Assembly (NCBI GenBank): GCA_004299215.1
Contig: SCTD01000190.1
Coordinates: 1-6,688 of the forward strand
DNA from: Frankiales bacterium
GTDB lineage: Bacteria > Actinomycetota > Actinomycetes > Mycobacteriales > SCTD01
Reading direction: 5' to 3'
DNA: 6,688 nt
This document shows positions 1-6,688 of this stretch, piece by piece (the first letter of the stretch is position 1; each line of letters opens with the position of its first letter). Made by a program: the position numbers and the translations under genes. The notes beneath the pieces were generated by a model that was not told the DNA's origin, searched no databases, and saw only the letters and a program-made list of their open reading frames with translations.

Positions 1-231
1 ACCGAGGGCGTAGCGCACGGCCTCGGCTGCCTCGTCGTGCGAGACCCGCGGCGGTCCCTGGATGACGGCGCCGTCGACGGGGTTGCGGTGCTCGCCCGGC
101 GCGCCGACCCGCTGCCACTCACCGCCGACCAGGTTGAGGATGCGGTCCGCGTCGAACGCCTCAGGGGCGGCCGACCGCGCACGGGCGTAGACCTCGTCCC
201 AGGTGGTGCCCGGCTTGATCTGCAGCGTCAC
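1..231 (-). CDS. Aldehyde dehydrogenase family protein, N-terminal part (runs off left edge)
   Basis: Only the first 77 codons are present; the gene continues beyond base 1. The reading frame starts at a GTG (229-231) preceded by GAGG (239-242) with a 7-base spacer, which supports this start. Residues 33-77 look like the N-terminus of an NAD(P)-dependent aldehyde dehydrogenase: a 'NLVGGEW' strand, then 'NPVDG', then 'VSHDEAAEAVRYAL', the usual pattern before the Rossmann domain. The first 30 or so residues ('LQIKPGTTWDEVYARARSAA' onward) form an acidic, helical-looking extension ahead of that pattern. The catalytic Cys and Glu lie outside the window, so activity cannot be judged. Members oxidise aldehydes to carboxylates or acyl-CoA in the cytoplasm; the substrate is unknown here. 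It lies downstream of the GNAT gene on the same strand with a 90-base gap. Family assignment is inferred from a short N-terminus only. Confidence 0.68.
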   Translation of the reverse strand, partial: MTLQIKPGTTWDEVYARARSAAPEAFDADRILNLVGGEWQRVGAPGEHRNPVDGAVIQGPPRVSHDEAAEAVRYALG

Positions 232-298
232 GGTCGTTCCTCATCTCCTGCGGTTGACGGCAGCATGGTCTGCCTGCGCTGCCCCTGACCAGTTGCCG

Positions 299-313
299 TC
301 CCAGAACCTGGGA
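299..313 (-). terminator. Small hairpin after the GNAT gene, possible weak terminator
   Basis: A perfect 6-bp inverted repeat, TCCCAG and CTGGGA, flanks a 3-base loop. It begins 8 bases past the GNAT stop codon on the minus strand. There is no T-run after it, so an intrinsic terminator is only a possibility; actinobacterial terminators often lack a U-tract. The rest of the 90-base gap (232-321) holds the ribosome-binding site of the downstream gene and a weaker imperfect fold, but no promoter I can recognise. Confidence 0.35.
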
Positions 314-321
314 TGGGCGTC

Positions 322-1167
322 TCAGAAGAGCACGCTGGTGAAGGTACCGACCTCGCGGAACCCCACTCGCAGGTAGGCCCTCAGCGCGGCCTCGTTGAAG
401 TCGTTGACGTAGAGGCTGACCATCGGCGCCACCTCACGGCGGGCCAGCTCGACCACCGCTGCGGTGCCGGCTTCCGAGAGCCCCTGGCCGCGCAGCGTCG
501 GGTGCACCCACACGCCCTGCACCTGGCAGACCCGCGAGGTCGCAGCGCCCACCTCGGCCTTGAAGAGGACCTTGCCGTCCTCGATCCGGGCGTAGGCGCG
601 GCCCTGCGCGATCAGCTCCTGGACCCGCGCCCGGTAGAGCGCGCCACCGTCGCCGGCGTTGGGCGAGACGCCGATCTCCTCGGTGAACATCGCGACGCAG
701 GCCGGAAGCAGGACCGCCAGCTCGTCCGGACGCACCCGGCGCACCCCCGGGTCGGGTGCGACCTCCGGCGGCGCGTCCAGGCACATCAGCGGCTGGGCCG
801 TGCGGACCGCCCGGGCGCGGCCCCACTGCGGCTCGAGCAGCCGCCACAGCGGCAGCACGCTGGCCGCCGCCCCCACGATCGACGAGCAGCGCCGGCCCTG
901 CCGGCGGGCCCGGTCGGCGAAGGCCCGGCAGGCCTCCGGCCCGGCGAGCAGCGGTACGAGGTTCGCGCCCGAGTAGCAGAGCGCCTCCAGCCGGCCGCGC
1001 TCGCCGTACCCCCACACCTGCGCACCCAGCCGGGACTCGGCCAGACCCGCCGACTCGATCCGGGAGGCGACGAAGACGTGCGCCACCGGGTCCCGGTCGA
1101 GCAGCGCCAGCACCTCGTCGACGTCGCGCCCGTCCAGGACACGGCTGCCCGAGGTGGTCCTCAGCAC
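322..1167 (-). CDS. DUF4081-type GNAT family N-acetyltransferase
   Basis: 281 residues from a GTG start (1165-1167) with GAGGG (1173-1177) five bases upstream. Two parts are visible. Residues 1 to about 130 match the N-terminal DUF4081-like domain found in front of some actinobacterial acetyltransferases ('DVDEVLALLDRDPVAHVFVA' near the start). Residues 140-281 are a GNAT domain: the acetyl-CoA loop is 'VHPTLRGQGLSEAG' (221-234), and the end shows the usual Asn-x-x-Ala...Tyr-x-x-x-Gly-Phe pattern (N258, Y265, G269-F270). GNAT enzymes transfer acetyl from acetyl-CoA to an amine; the acceptor is unknown. The gene sits directly after ispG, as Rv2867c does after gcpE in M. tuberculosis, so position and domain layout agree. 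A large hairpin fills the gap to ispG, so the gene may be read through at a reduced level or have its own start site. The open frame continues upstream through ispG without a stop, but the family N-terminus and ribosome-binding site place the start here. Confidence 0.9.
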   Translation of the reverse strand: MLRTTSGSRVLDGRDVDEVLALLDRDPVAHVFVASRIESAGLAESRLGAQVWGYGERGRLEALCYSGANLVPLLAGPEACRAFADRARRQGRRCSSIVGAAASVLPLWRLLEPQWGRARAVRTAQPLMCLDAPPEVAPDPGVRRVRPDELAVLLPACVAMFTEEIGVSPNAGDGGALYRARVQELIAQGRAYARIEDGKVLFKAEVGAATSRVCQVQGVWVHPTLRGQGLSEAGTAAVVELARREVAPMVSLYVNDFNEAALRAYLRVGFREVGTFTSVLF

Positions 1168-1194
1168 GCCGACCCTCGCACGCCCGGAGCCTAA

Positions 1195-1251
1195 GCCGTT
1201 GCGTCCTGCCGGCCGAGCCTGGGAGTGCTCCTCTGAGCAGGACGCAACGGC
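1195..1251 (-). terminator. Perfect 15-bp inverted repeat after ispG (terminator or RNA hairpin)
   Basis: The arms GCCGTTGCGTCCTGC (1195-1209) and GCAGGACGCAACGGC (1237-1251) are exact reverse complements, separated by a 27-base loop. On the minus strand the stem begins 8 bases after the ispG stop codon, the usual place for a terminator of the dxr-rip1-ispG operon. The sequence after the stem is TTAGGC, with no U-tract. A short alternative hairpin (TGCTC 1226-1230 with GAGCA 1235-1239) overlaps the right-hand arm and would compete with the long stem. The GNAT ribosome-binding site lies only 17 bases beyond the stem, so the element may also modulate GNAT expression. The terminator role is inferred from position and stem length. 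Confidence 0.65.
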
Positions 1252-1259
1252 ACCAGGGG

Positions 1260-2404
<1,145 letters not shown>

Positions 2405-2408
<4 letters not shown>

Positions 2409-3760
2409 GGGTTCAGGGTGATCGGGTTGACGATGTCCGCGCCGAGCAGCCACAGCGTGAAGCCGGCGAAGAACACGACGACGGCGTACGTCACGGGCAG
2501 CAGCTTGGTGAGGTCGACCCGCACCAGCTCCCCGGTGTAGCCGCGCAGCCGCTTGAGCTTGTCCCGCGCCTGCTCGTAGAGCAGCACCGCGATGTGACCG
2601 CCGTCGAGCGGGAGCAGCGGCAGCAGGTTGAACACGCCGACGAAGAAGTTCAGCCCGGCGATCAGCCCGAGGAAGCCGAGCACCTTGTAGGCGAGCGTCT
2701 CGTCGCTGGCCAGCACCTCACCGCTGATCCGGCCGGCGCCGTAGATGCCGATGAAGCCCTCGGGGTCGCGCTCGGGCCCGTAGACCTCGGTGATGGTGCC
2801 GAGCTTCTCGCTGAAGGTCGTCCAGATGCCGGTGACGATCTGGCCCATGGTGTCGACGCTGTGACCGACCGCCTCGATCGGGCCGAGCCGCTCGGTGCCG
2901 GAGCGGAACTCGATGCCGACGCCGATGGCACCGACGGTCTCGAGCCGCTCGCGGTCCTCCTCGCGGTCGGACAGCACCGGCCGCTCGACGGCCACCGGCG
3001 TCACCGTCACGTCGCGCCGCTCGCCGTCGCGGTCCACGGTGAGCGACAGCGGCTCGGCCGGGGAGGCGCGCACGGCGCGCAGGAACGCCAGCGAGTCCTC
3101 GACCGGCTGGCCGTCGACGGCCAGCACGACGTCACCGGCCTGCAGCCCCGCCGCCTGCGCCGGAGCCGGCACGGCGCCCGGGTCGTCGCACCCGTCCTCG
3201 ACGCCGGCCGGGACGCACTCGGAGACCGAGCCGATGCCCGGGTTGAGCTCGACGGCCTTGCCGATGAACAGCGCACTGGCGACCACCAGCAGGACCGCGA
3301 GGATGAAGTGGACCGTGGAACCGGCTGCCAGCACGACGACGCGCTGCCTGGCCGGCTGCTTCCAGAAGGCCCGGTCCTCGTCACCGGGGTCGACCTCCTC
3401 GAGCTGGGTCATCCCGACGATCTTGACGAAGCCCCCGGCGGGGATGGCCTTGAAGCCCCACTCGGTCTCGCCGCGCCGGCGCGACCAGATCGTCGGCCCG
3501 AAGCCGACGAAGAAGTGCGTGGCCTTCATGCCGAACCTGCGCGCGGTCCAGAAGTGACCGCCCTCGTGCAGCGACACCGAGACGAGCAGCGCGACCACGA
3601 AGCCGAGGAAGCCGAGGATGAAGATCCCGTCGCCCCGCAGCGTGGAGACGACCACCAGGGCGACCACGAACAGCGGGATGCCGATGAGCAGCGCCTTGTT
3701 CGGCGGCGGCGCGGGCTGCGCGCTGCTCGCCGGCGCGCGGCTCGCCACCAGGTTCGTCAT
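2405..3760 (-). CDS. rip1: Site-2 (RIP) intramembrane zinc metalloprotease, Rip1/RseP-like
   Basis: 451 residues, multi-pass membrane protein of peptidase family M50. The zinc site HEGGH (65-69) closes the second predicted membrane span, and the distal ligand motif LDGGH (385-389, D386) with its preceding N378-LLP segment lies in a C-terminal span. Further hydrophobic segments lie near 23-40, 46-63, 141-163, 360-382 and 422-440. A single PDZ-like domain covers about 195-260 ('AGLQAGDVVLAVDG' at 204-217). M. tuberculosis Rip1 cleaves anti-sigma factors after a first extracytoplasmic cut, releasing sigma factors for envelope stress; the same role is inferred here. Compared with Rip1, as I recall it, this protein has about 50 extra N-terminal residues including an additional hydrophobic span. 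The GPxxN motif of the family reads G-S-T-V-H (147-151). The ATG start (3758-3760) has AGGG eight bases upstream; only 13 bases separate it from dxr. C182 and C191 could form a disulfide in the extracytoplasmic loop. Confidence 0.95.
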
Positions 3761-3773
3761 GCGGCCTGCCCTG

Positions 3774-4967
3774 TCATGCGCCCTGCCCTCTCGCGACCAG
3801 CTCCCGGGCACGCTGCCGCGCCCACTGCTCTGACTCCAACACCTCGGCGAGGGTTGCGCGTTCCCGTAGCGGATTCTCCTCCACCACCGCCGCCACCGTC
3901 TCGACGATGCCGAGGAAGGGGAGCCGGCCGTCGACGAACGCCTGCACGCAGACCTCGTTGGCGGCGTTCAGCACGGCCGGCGCGGTGCCCGCCCGCTCCC
4001 CCGCCGACTTGCACAGGTCCACGGCCGGGAACGCCGTCGCGTCCAGCGGCTCGAACTCCCACGTCGTGGCGGTGCTCCAGTCGAGGCCGTACGACGGGCG
4101 CGGCAGGCGGTCGGGCCACCCGAGGGCGAGCGCGATCGGGAGGCGCATGTCCGGCGGGCTCGCCTGCAGCAGGGTCGAGCCGTCGGCGAACTCCACCATC
4201 GAGTGGACGATCGACTGGGGGTGGACGACGACGTCGAGGGCGTCGTACGGCGTCCCGAAGAGCAGGTGCGCCTCGATCACCTCGAGGCCCTTGTTGACGA
4301 GCGTCGCGGAGTTGATCGTGATGACCGGCCCCATGTCCCAGGTGGGGTGCGCCATCGCCTGGTCGGGGGTGACGTCGACGAGCTCGTCGCGGCTGCGTCC
4401 GCGGAACGGGCCGCCGCTCGCGGTCAGCACCAGCCGGCGGACCTCGTCGGCCCGACCGCCGCGCAGGCACTGCGCGAGCGCGCTGTGCTCCGAGTCGACC
4501 GGCACGATCTGCTCGAGGTAGGGCATCAGCAGCGGGCCGCCGGCGACCAGCGACTCCTTGTTGGCCAGCGCGAGGGTGCGCCCGGCCTGGAGGGCCGCAA
4601 GGGTGGGCGCGAGGCCGACGGAGCCGGTCATCCCGTTGAGCACCACGTCGCACGGCCAGGCGGCGAGCTCGGTCGCGGCGTCCGGCCCGGCCAGGATCTT
4701 GGGGACCGAGAACTCGCCCGCGCTGAAGCCCCTCTCCTGCGCCGCGGCGTAGAACGCCAGCTGCAGGTCCTGCGCCGCGGTGGCCTGCGCGACCGCGACG
4801 ACCTCGACCCCGAGCTCGAGGGCGTGACGGGCGAGCTCCTCGACGCGCCCGCCGCCGGCGCCCAGGCCGACCACCCGGAACCGGTCCGGGTAGGCGCGCA
4901 CCACGTCGAGGGCCTGGGTGCCGATCGAGCCGGTGGCACCGAGCAGCACGACCTCGCGGGCAGTCAC
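3774..4967 (-). CDS. dxr: 1-deoxy-D-xylulose-5-phosphate reductoisomerase (DXR)
   Basis: 397 residues. Cytoplasmic enzyme that converts 1-deoxy-D-xylulose 5-phosphate to 2-C-methyl-D-erythritol 4-phosphate with NADPH and a divalent metal; this is the committed step of the MEP pathway and the target of fosmidomycin. The NADPH-binding loop GATGSIG is at 10-16, 'LALANKESLV' at 132-141, and the metal ligands are D158 and E160 ('VDSEH') plus E229 in 'NKGLE'. The D158 to E229 distance of 71 equals that in the M. tuberculosis enzyme (151 and 222). The substrate-loop 'HPTW' ends at W210. The C-terminal helical domain is complete to residue 397. The GTG at 4967 is preferred over an in-frame GTG at 4988 because GGGAG (4977-4981) lies nine bases before it and the protein then begins just ahead of the first beta strand. 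It is the first gene of the dxr-rip1-ispG operon. Confidence 0.97.
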   Translation of the reverse strand: MTAREVVLLGATGSIGTQALDVVRAYPDRFRVVGLGAGGGRVEELARHALELGVEVVAVAQATAAQDLQLAFYAAAQERGFSAGEFSVPKILAGPDAATELAAWPCDVVLNGMTGSVGLAPTLAALQAGRTLALANKESLVAGGPLLMPYLEQIVPVDSEHSALAQCLRGGRADEVRRLVLTASGGPFRGRSRDELVDVTPDQAMAHPTWDMGPVITINSATLVNKGLEVIEAHLLFGTPYDALDVVVHPQSIVHSMVEFADGSTLLQASPPDMRLPIALALGWPDRLPRPSYGLDWSTATTWEFEPLDATAFPAVDLCKSAGERAGTAPAVLNAANEVCVQAFVDGRLPFLGIVETVAAVVEENPLRERATLAEVLESEQWARQRARELVARGQGA

Positions 4968-5105
4968 GGGTCCAGTCTCCCAGGTCACCGGGCGGGCCGC
5001 TTCCTCGACGCAGCGTGACCGTCAGGACGGGCTTATCGCCATGAAACGGGCGCGCACCGCCTGTTGTGACTACAGGGTGTAACAGGTCGTGCCGAGGCAC
5101 CGGTC
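4968..5105. promoter_or_regulatory. Divergent intergenic region between dxr and the secreted peptidase gene
   Basis: This 138-base gap must hold the promoters for dxr (leftward) and the peptidase gene (rightward), because nothing else lies between the two starts. I could not identify a convincing -35/-10 pair in either direction; candidate AT-richer patches are near 5031-5046 and 5062-5083. Ribosome-binding sites are clear at both ends: GGGAG (4977-4981, minus) for dxr and GAGG (5094-5097, plus) for the peptidase. Confidence 0.6.
5060..5086. repeat. Dyad CCTGTT-N15-AACAGG upstream of the peptidase gene
   Basis: Perfect 6-bp arms (5060-5065 and 5081-5086) flank a 15-base spacer. Within it lie two similar pentamers in the same orientation, GTGAC (5066-5070) and GTAAC (5079-5083). 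The dyad ends seven bases before the ribosome-binding site of the gene starting at 5106. It could be an operator for a dimeric regulator or a leader hairpin (three G-T wobble pairs extend the stem). The repeat is seen directly; a regulatory role is a guess. Confidence 0.45.
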
Positions 5106-5954
5106 ATGGCATCGACGCGGAAGACGCTCACCGGGCGCCGAGGCTGGACCGTCGTGGCCGGCCTCACGACGGCGCTGACCGTGCTGGTCGCCGGTCAGCT
5201 GCCCGCCGCCTCGGCGCAGGACCGGCCGCTCTCCCCCGTCGGCAGCGCCCTCGGCGCCCTGCACCCCTCGCTCGCCCCCTCCACCGGCCCGTCGATCGCG
5301 CCGGAGCTGCGCCCGGTCGTCGCCGCCCCCGCCTCGACGACTGCGCGGGAGCGCCTCGCCACGACGAGCGCGGCCGACCGGCTCGACGGGCCGTACCGCC
5401 CCACGGCCCTCCCGGAGCCCGAGCCCACGCCCGCCGTGCAGCGCGTCGTCCGCGCGTCGGTGGCCAAGCCGGCCGGCCCCGGCCTCTGCTCGGGACAGGG
5501 GTGGCAGCAGCGGCGCGGCCAGGCCGCGCTCGACTCGCTGCGTCCCGGCGCGGCCGCCCGCACCGGCTTCCGCATCGAGTTCACGGGCGCCCGCTCGGGC
5601 TACATGGGCCTGACCCACCTGAACGAGCGCCGCATCGAGATGTTCGTGCGCGCCTGCGGGACCCAGTCCGACGAGCTGCTCCGTCACGTGATGGCGCACG
5701 AGCTCGGCCACGCCTACGACACCGTCCGCAACAACGCCGCGATCCGGGCGTCCTGGATGGCGACGCGCGGCATCCCGGCCTCCACCCCCTGGTACGGCTG
5801 CAGCGGCTGCACCGACTTCGCCACCCCCGCCGGGGACTTCGCCGAGGTCTACGCCCAGTGGGCCCGCGGCGCGAGCACCAACCGCTCCCAGCTCGCCGGC
5901 GACGTGCCGCCGGCTCAGCTCAGCGCGCTCGCCGACCGCTTCTTCGGAGCCTGA
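5106..5954 (+). CDS. Secreted HExxH zinc metallopeptidase-like protein
   Basis: 282 residues from an ATG with GAGG (5094-5097) eight bases upstream. Residues 1-37 form a Sec signal peptide: basic start (STRKTLTGRRGW), hydrophobic core (about 14-30) and an A-S-A cleavage site before Q38. Residues 38-125 are rich in Pro, Ala and Ser, likely an unstructured linker or propeptide. The C-terminal domain (126-282) contains HELGHAYD (198-205), a classic zinc-binding HExxH helix. A downstream 'GDFAEVYAQW' (243-252) could supply a third zinc ligand through E247, as in gluzincin-like peptidases with a 'FAE' helix. Four cysteines, C128, C184, C232 and C235, may form disulfides in the exported protein. 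No lipobox or C-terminal membrane anchor is seen, so release from the cell is expected. I do not recognise a named family. Substrate and physiological role are unknown. It stands alone on the plus strand, divergent from dxr and convergent with the PAS-GGDEF gene. Confidence 0.88.
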   Translation: MASTRKTLTGRRGWTVVAGLTTALTVLVAGQLPAASAQDRPLSPVGSALGALHPSLAPSTGPSIAPELRPVVAAPASTTARERLATTSAADRLDGPYRPTALPEPEPTPAVQRVVRASVAKPAGPGLCSGQGWQQRRGQAALDSLRPGAAARTGFRIEFTGARSGYMGLTHLNERRIEMFVRACGTQSDELLRHVMAHELGHAYDTVRNNAAIRASWMATRGIPASTPWYGCSGCTDFATPAGDFAEVYAQWARGASTNRSQLAGDVPPAQLSALADRFFGA

Positions 5955-5957
5955 TCA
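5952..5957. other. Palindromic TGATCA forming both convergent stop codons
   Basis: The peptidase gene ends in TGA at 5952-5954 and the opposing GGDEF gene ends in TGA on the minus strand at 5955-5957. The two stops abut with no spacer. No terminator can fit between the genes, so each transcript must end inside the opposite coding region. Confidence 0.95.
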
Positions 5958-6688
5958 CGCGTCTTCGGGCGGCACGCCGGTGGAGTCCCGCCGTCCGCGG
6001 CGCTTGACGACGTACATCGCATGATCGGCCAGGCGCAGCACCTGGTCGGCGGAGCGGCCCTCGGCGAGCAGGCCGATGCCGATGCTGACACGCGGCTCGA
6101 CGGTCCGGCCCTCGAGGACCAGCGGCTGCTCCGCCGCCTCCCGCAGGCGCGCGGCCAGCGCCTCGGCCGCGGCCCTGGTCTCGACGGACTCGGTCACCAC
6201 GAGGAACTCGTCACCCGCCCAGCGCCCGCAGGTGTCCTCCGGGCGTACCGCACCCGACAGCCGGTCGGCCACCGCCTTGAGGACCTGGTCTCCCGCGGCG
6301 TGCCCGAGGCTGTCGTTGATCGCCTTGAACTCGTCCACGTCCATGAAGAGGACCGCCCCCTGCTGCCGACGCCGGGCGACCGCGTGCTGCAGCCGCTCGA
6401 CGAGCACGGACCGGTTGGGCAGTCCGGTGAGGCGATCCGTGAGCGCGAGGTCCGTCATCCGGTCCAGCGTCAGGTGGCGCTCGTGCACGTCGCGGAAGAT
6501 CGCCACGAGCCCGCGGATGCTGGGGTCGGCCAGCAGGTTCGTCCACCGCCCCTCCGCCCAGACGTAGTCTCCATCCGGCCGGCAGAAGCGCATCTCGACC
6601 GTCGTCGGGAGCTGGACACCCGCGGCGGCAGCCGCGATGGACTCGCGCAGCAGCCCCACGTCGTCGTCGTGGACGAGGTCGCTGAGGT
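5955..6688 (-). CDS. PAS-GGDEF diguanylate cyclase-like protein, C-terminal part (runs off right edge)
   Basis: The frame is open to base 6688, so the N-terminus is missing; about 244 codons are present. A GTG at 6657-6659 is in frame but lies inside the PAS domain and is not a credible start. Numbering from that codon, residues up to about 62 are the end of a PAS domain ('RRPDG'-type strand 'CRPDGDYVWAEGRW' at 26-39, then 'IFRDVHERH'). A linker leads to a GGDEF domain (about 70-220) with 'LTDRLTGLPNRSVL' (73-86) and 'MDVDEFKAINDSLGH' (106-120). The active-site loop reads A-G-D-E-F (148-152). R139-P-E-D142 lies five residues ahead, matching the RxxD inhibitory site. Such enzymes make cyclic di-GMP from two GTP. 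The first Gly is Ala, a change known from some active cyclases, so activity is likely but unproven. No EAL domain follows; the protein ends soon after GGDEF. It is convergent with the peptidase gene. Confidence 0.93.
   Translation of the reverse strand, partial: LSDLVHDDDVGLLRESIAAAAAGVQLPTTVEMRFCRPDGDYVWAEGRWTNLLADPSIRGLVAIFRDVHERHLTLDRMTDLALTDRLTGLPNRSVLVERLQHAVARRRQQGAVLFMDVDEFKAINDSLGHAAGDQVLKAVADRLSGAVRPEDTCGRWAGDEFLVVTESVETRAAAEALAARLREAAEQPLVLEGRTVEPRVSIGIGLLAEGRSADQVLRLADHAMYVVKRRGRRDSTGVPPEDA

Noticed and set aside
259..283. GGCAGC...GCTGCC imperfect hairpin in the gap before the aldehyde dehydrogenase gene
   Set aside because: Six-base arms with a 13-base loop and competing pairings are expected by chance in sequence this GC-rich; no supporting context.
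1195..1251. Inverted repeat as terminal repeats of a mini-transposon or an integron attC site
   Set aside because: There is no flanking target duplication, no cargo beyond a 27-base loop, and the arms do not show the conserved attC core; a hairpin after a stop codon is the simpler reading.
4968..4988. Earlier in-frame GTG start for dxr at 4988
   Set aside because: It has no ribosome-binding site, and the GGGAG for the 4967 start would then lie inside the coding region.
5070..5711. Minus-strand frame of 213 codons opposite the peptidase gene
   Set aside because: The composition is that of a shadow frame; the plus-strand protein has a signal peptide, an HExxH motif and a good ribosome-binding site.

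Overview
The window is a high-GC, gene-dense stretch of bacterial chromosome. It almost certainly comes from an actinomycete, with a Nocardioides-like (Propionibacteriales) flavour as a tentative guess. The main support is the order dxr - rip1 (site-2 protease) - ispG - DUF4081/GNAT acetyltransferase. That is the same order as Rv2870c-Rv2869c-Rv2868c-Rv2867c in Mycobacterium tuberculosis and in many other actinobacteria. Strong G/C preference at third codon positions and GTG starts (four of the five starts visible on the minus strand) fit the same picture.

Layout: bases 1-231 (minus strand) hold the first 77 codons of an aldehyde dehydrogenase-like gene that runs off the left edge. Bases 322-1167 (minus) are the GNAT gene. 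A 92-base gap follows, dominated by a perfect 15-bp inverted repeat (1195-1251). Bases 1260-2408 (minus) are ispG, 2405-3760 (minus) the intramembrane zinc protease, and 3774-4967 (minus) dxr. These three are packed (13-base gap, then a 4-base overlap) and look like one operon read from dxr to ispG. A 138-base divergent intergenic region (4968-5105) carries a dyad just upstream of the only plus-strand gene, 5106-5954, a secreted HExxH metallopeptidase-like protein. Its stop codon directly abuts the stop codon of a convergent PAS-GGDEF gene (5955-6688, minus), which runs off the right edge.

How they work together: dxr and ispG encode the first committed step and the penultimate iron-sulfur step of the MEP isoprenoid pathway. 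The protease between them belongs to the family that cleaves anti-sigma factors within the membrane, so isoprenoid supply and envelope-stress signalling are co-expressed. The GNAT protein has no assigned substrate. The secreted peptidase and the diguanylate cyclase-like protein are separate units facing each other.

Most of the window is ordinary core chromosome. I found no mobile element, CRISPR array, tRNA or rRNA, and no convincing undescribed multi-gene system. The items most worth a second look are the perfect inverted repeat after ispG, the uncharacterised secreted peptidase with its upstream dyad, and sequence variations in the site-2 protease.
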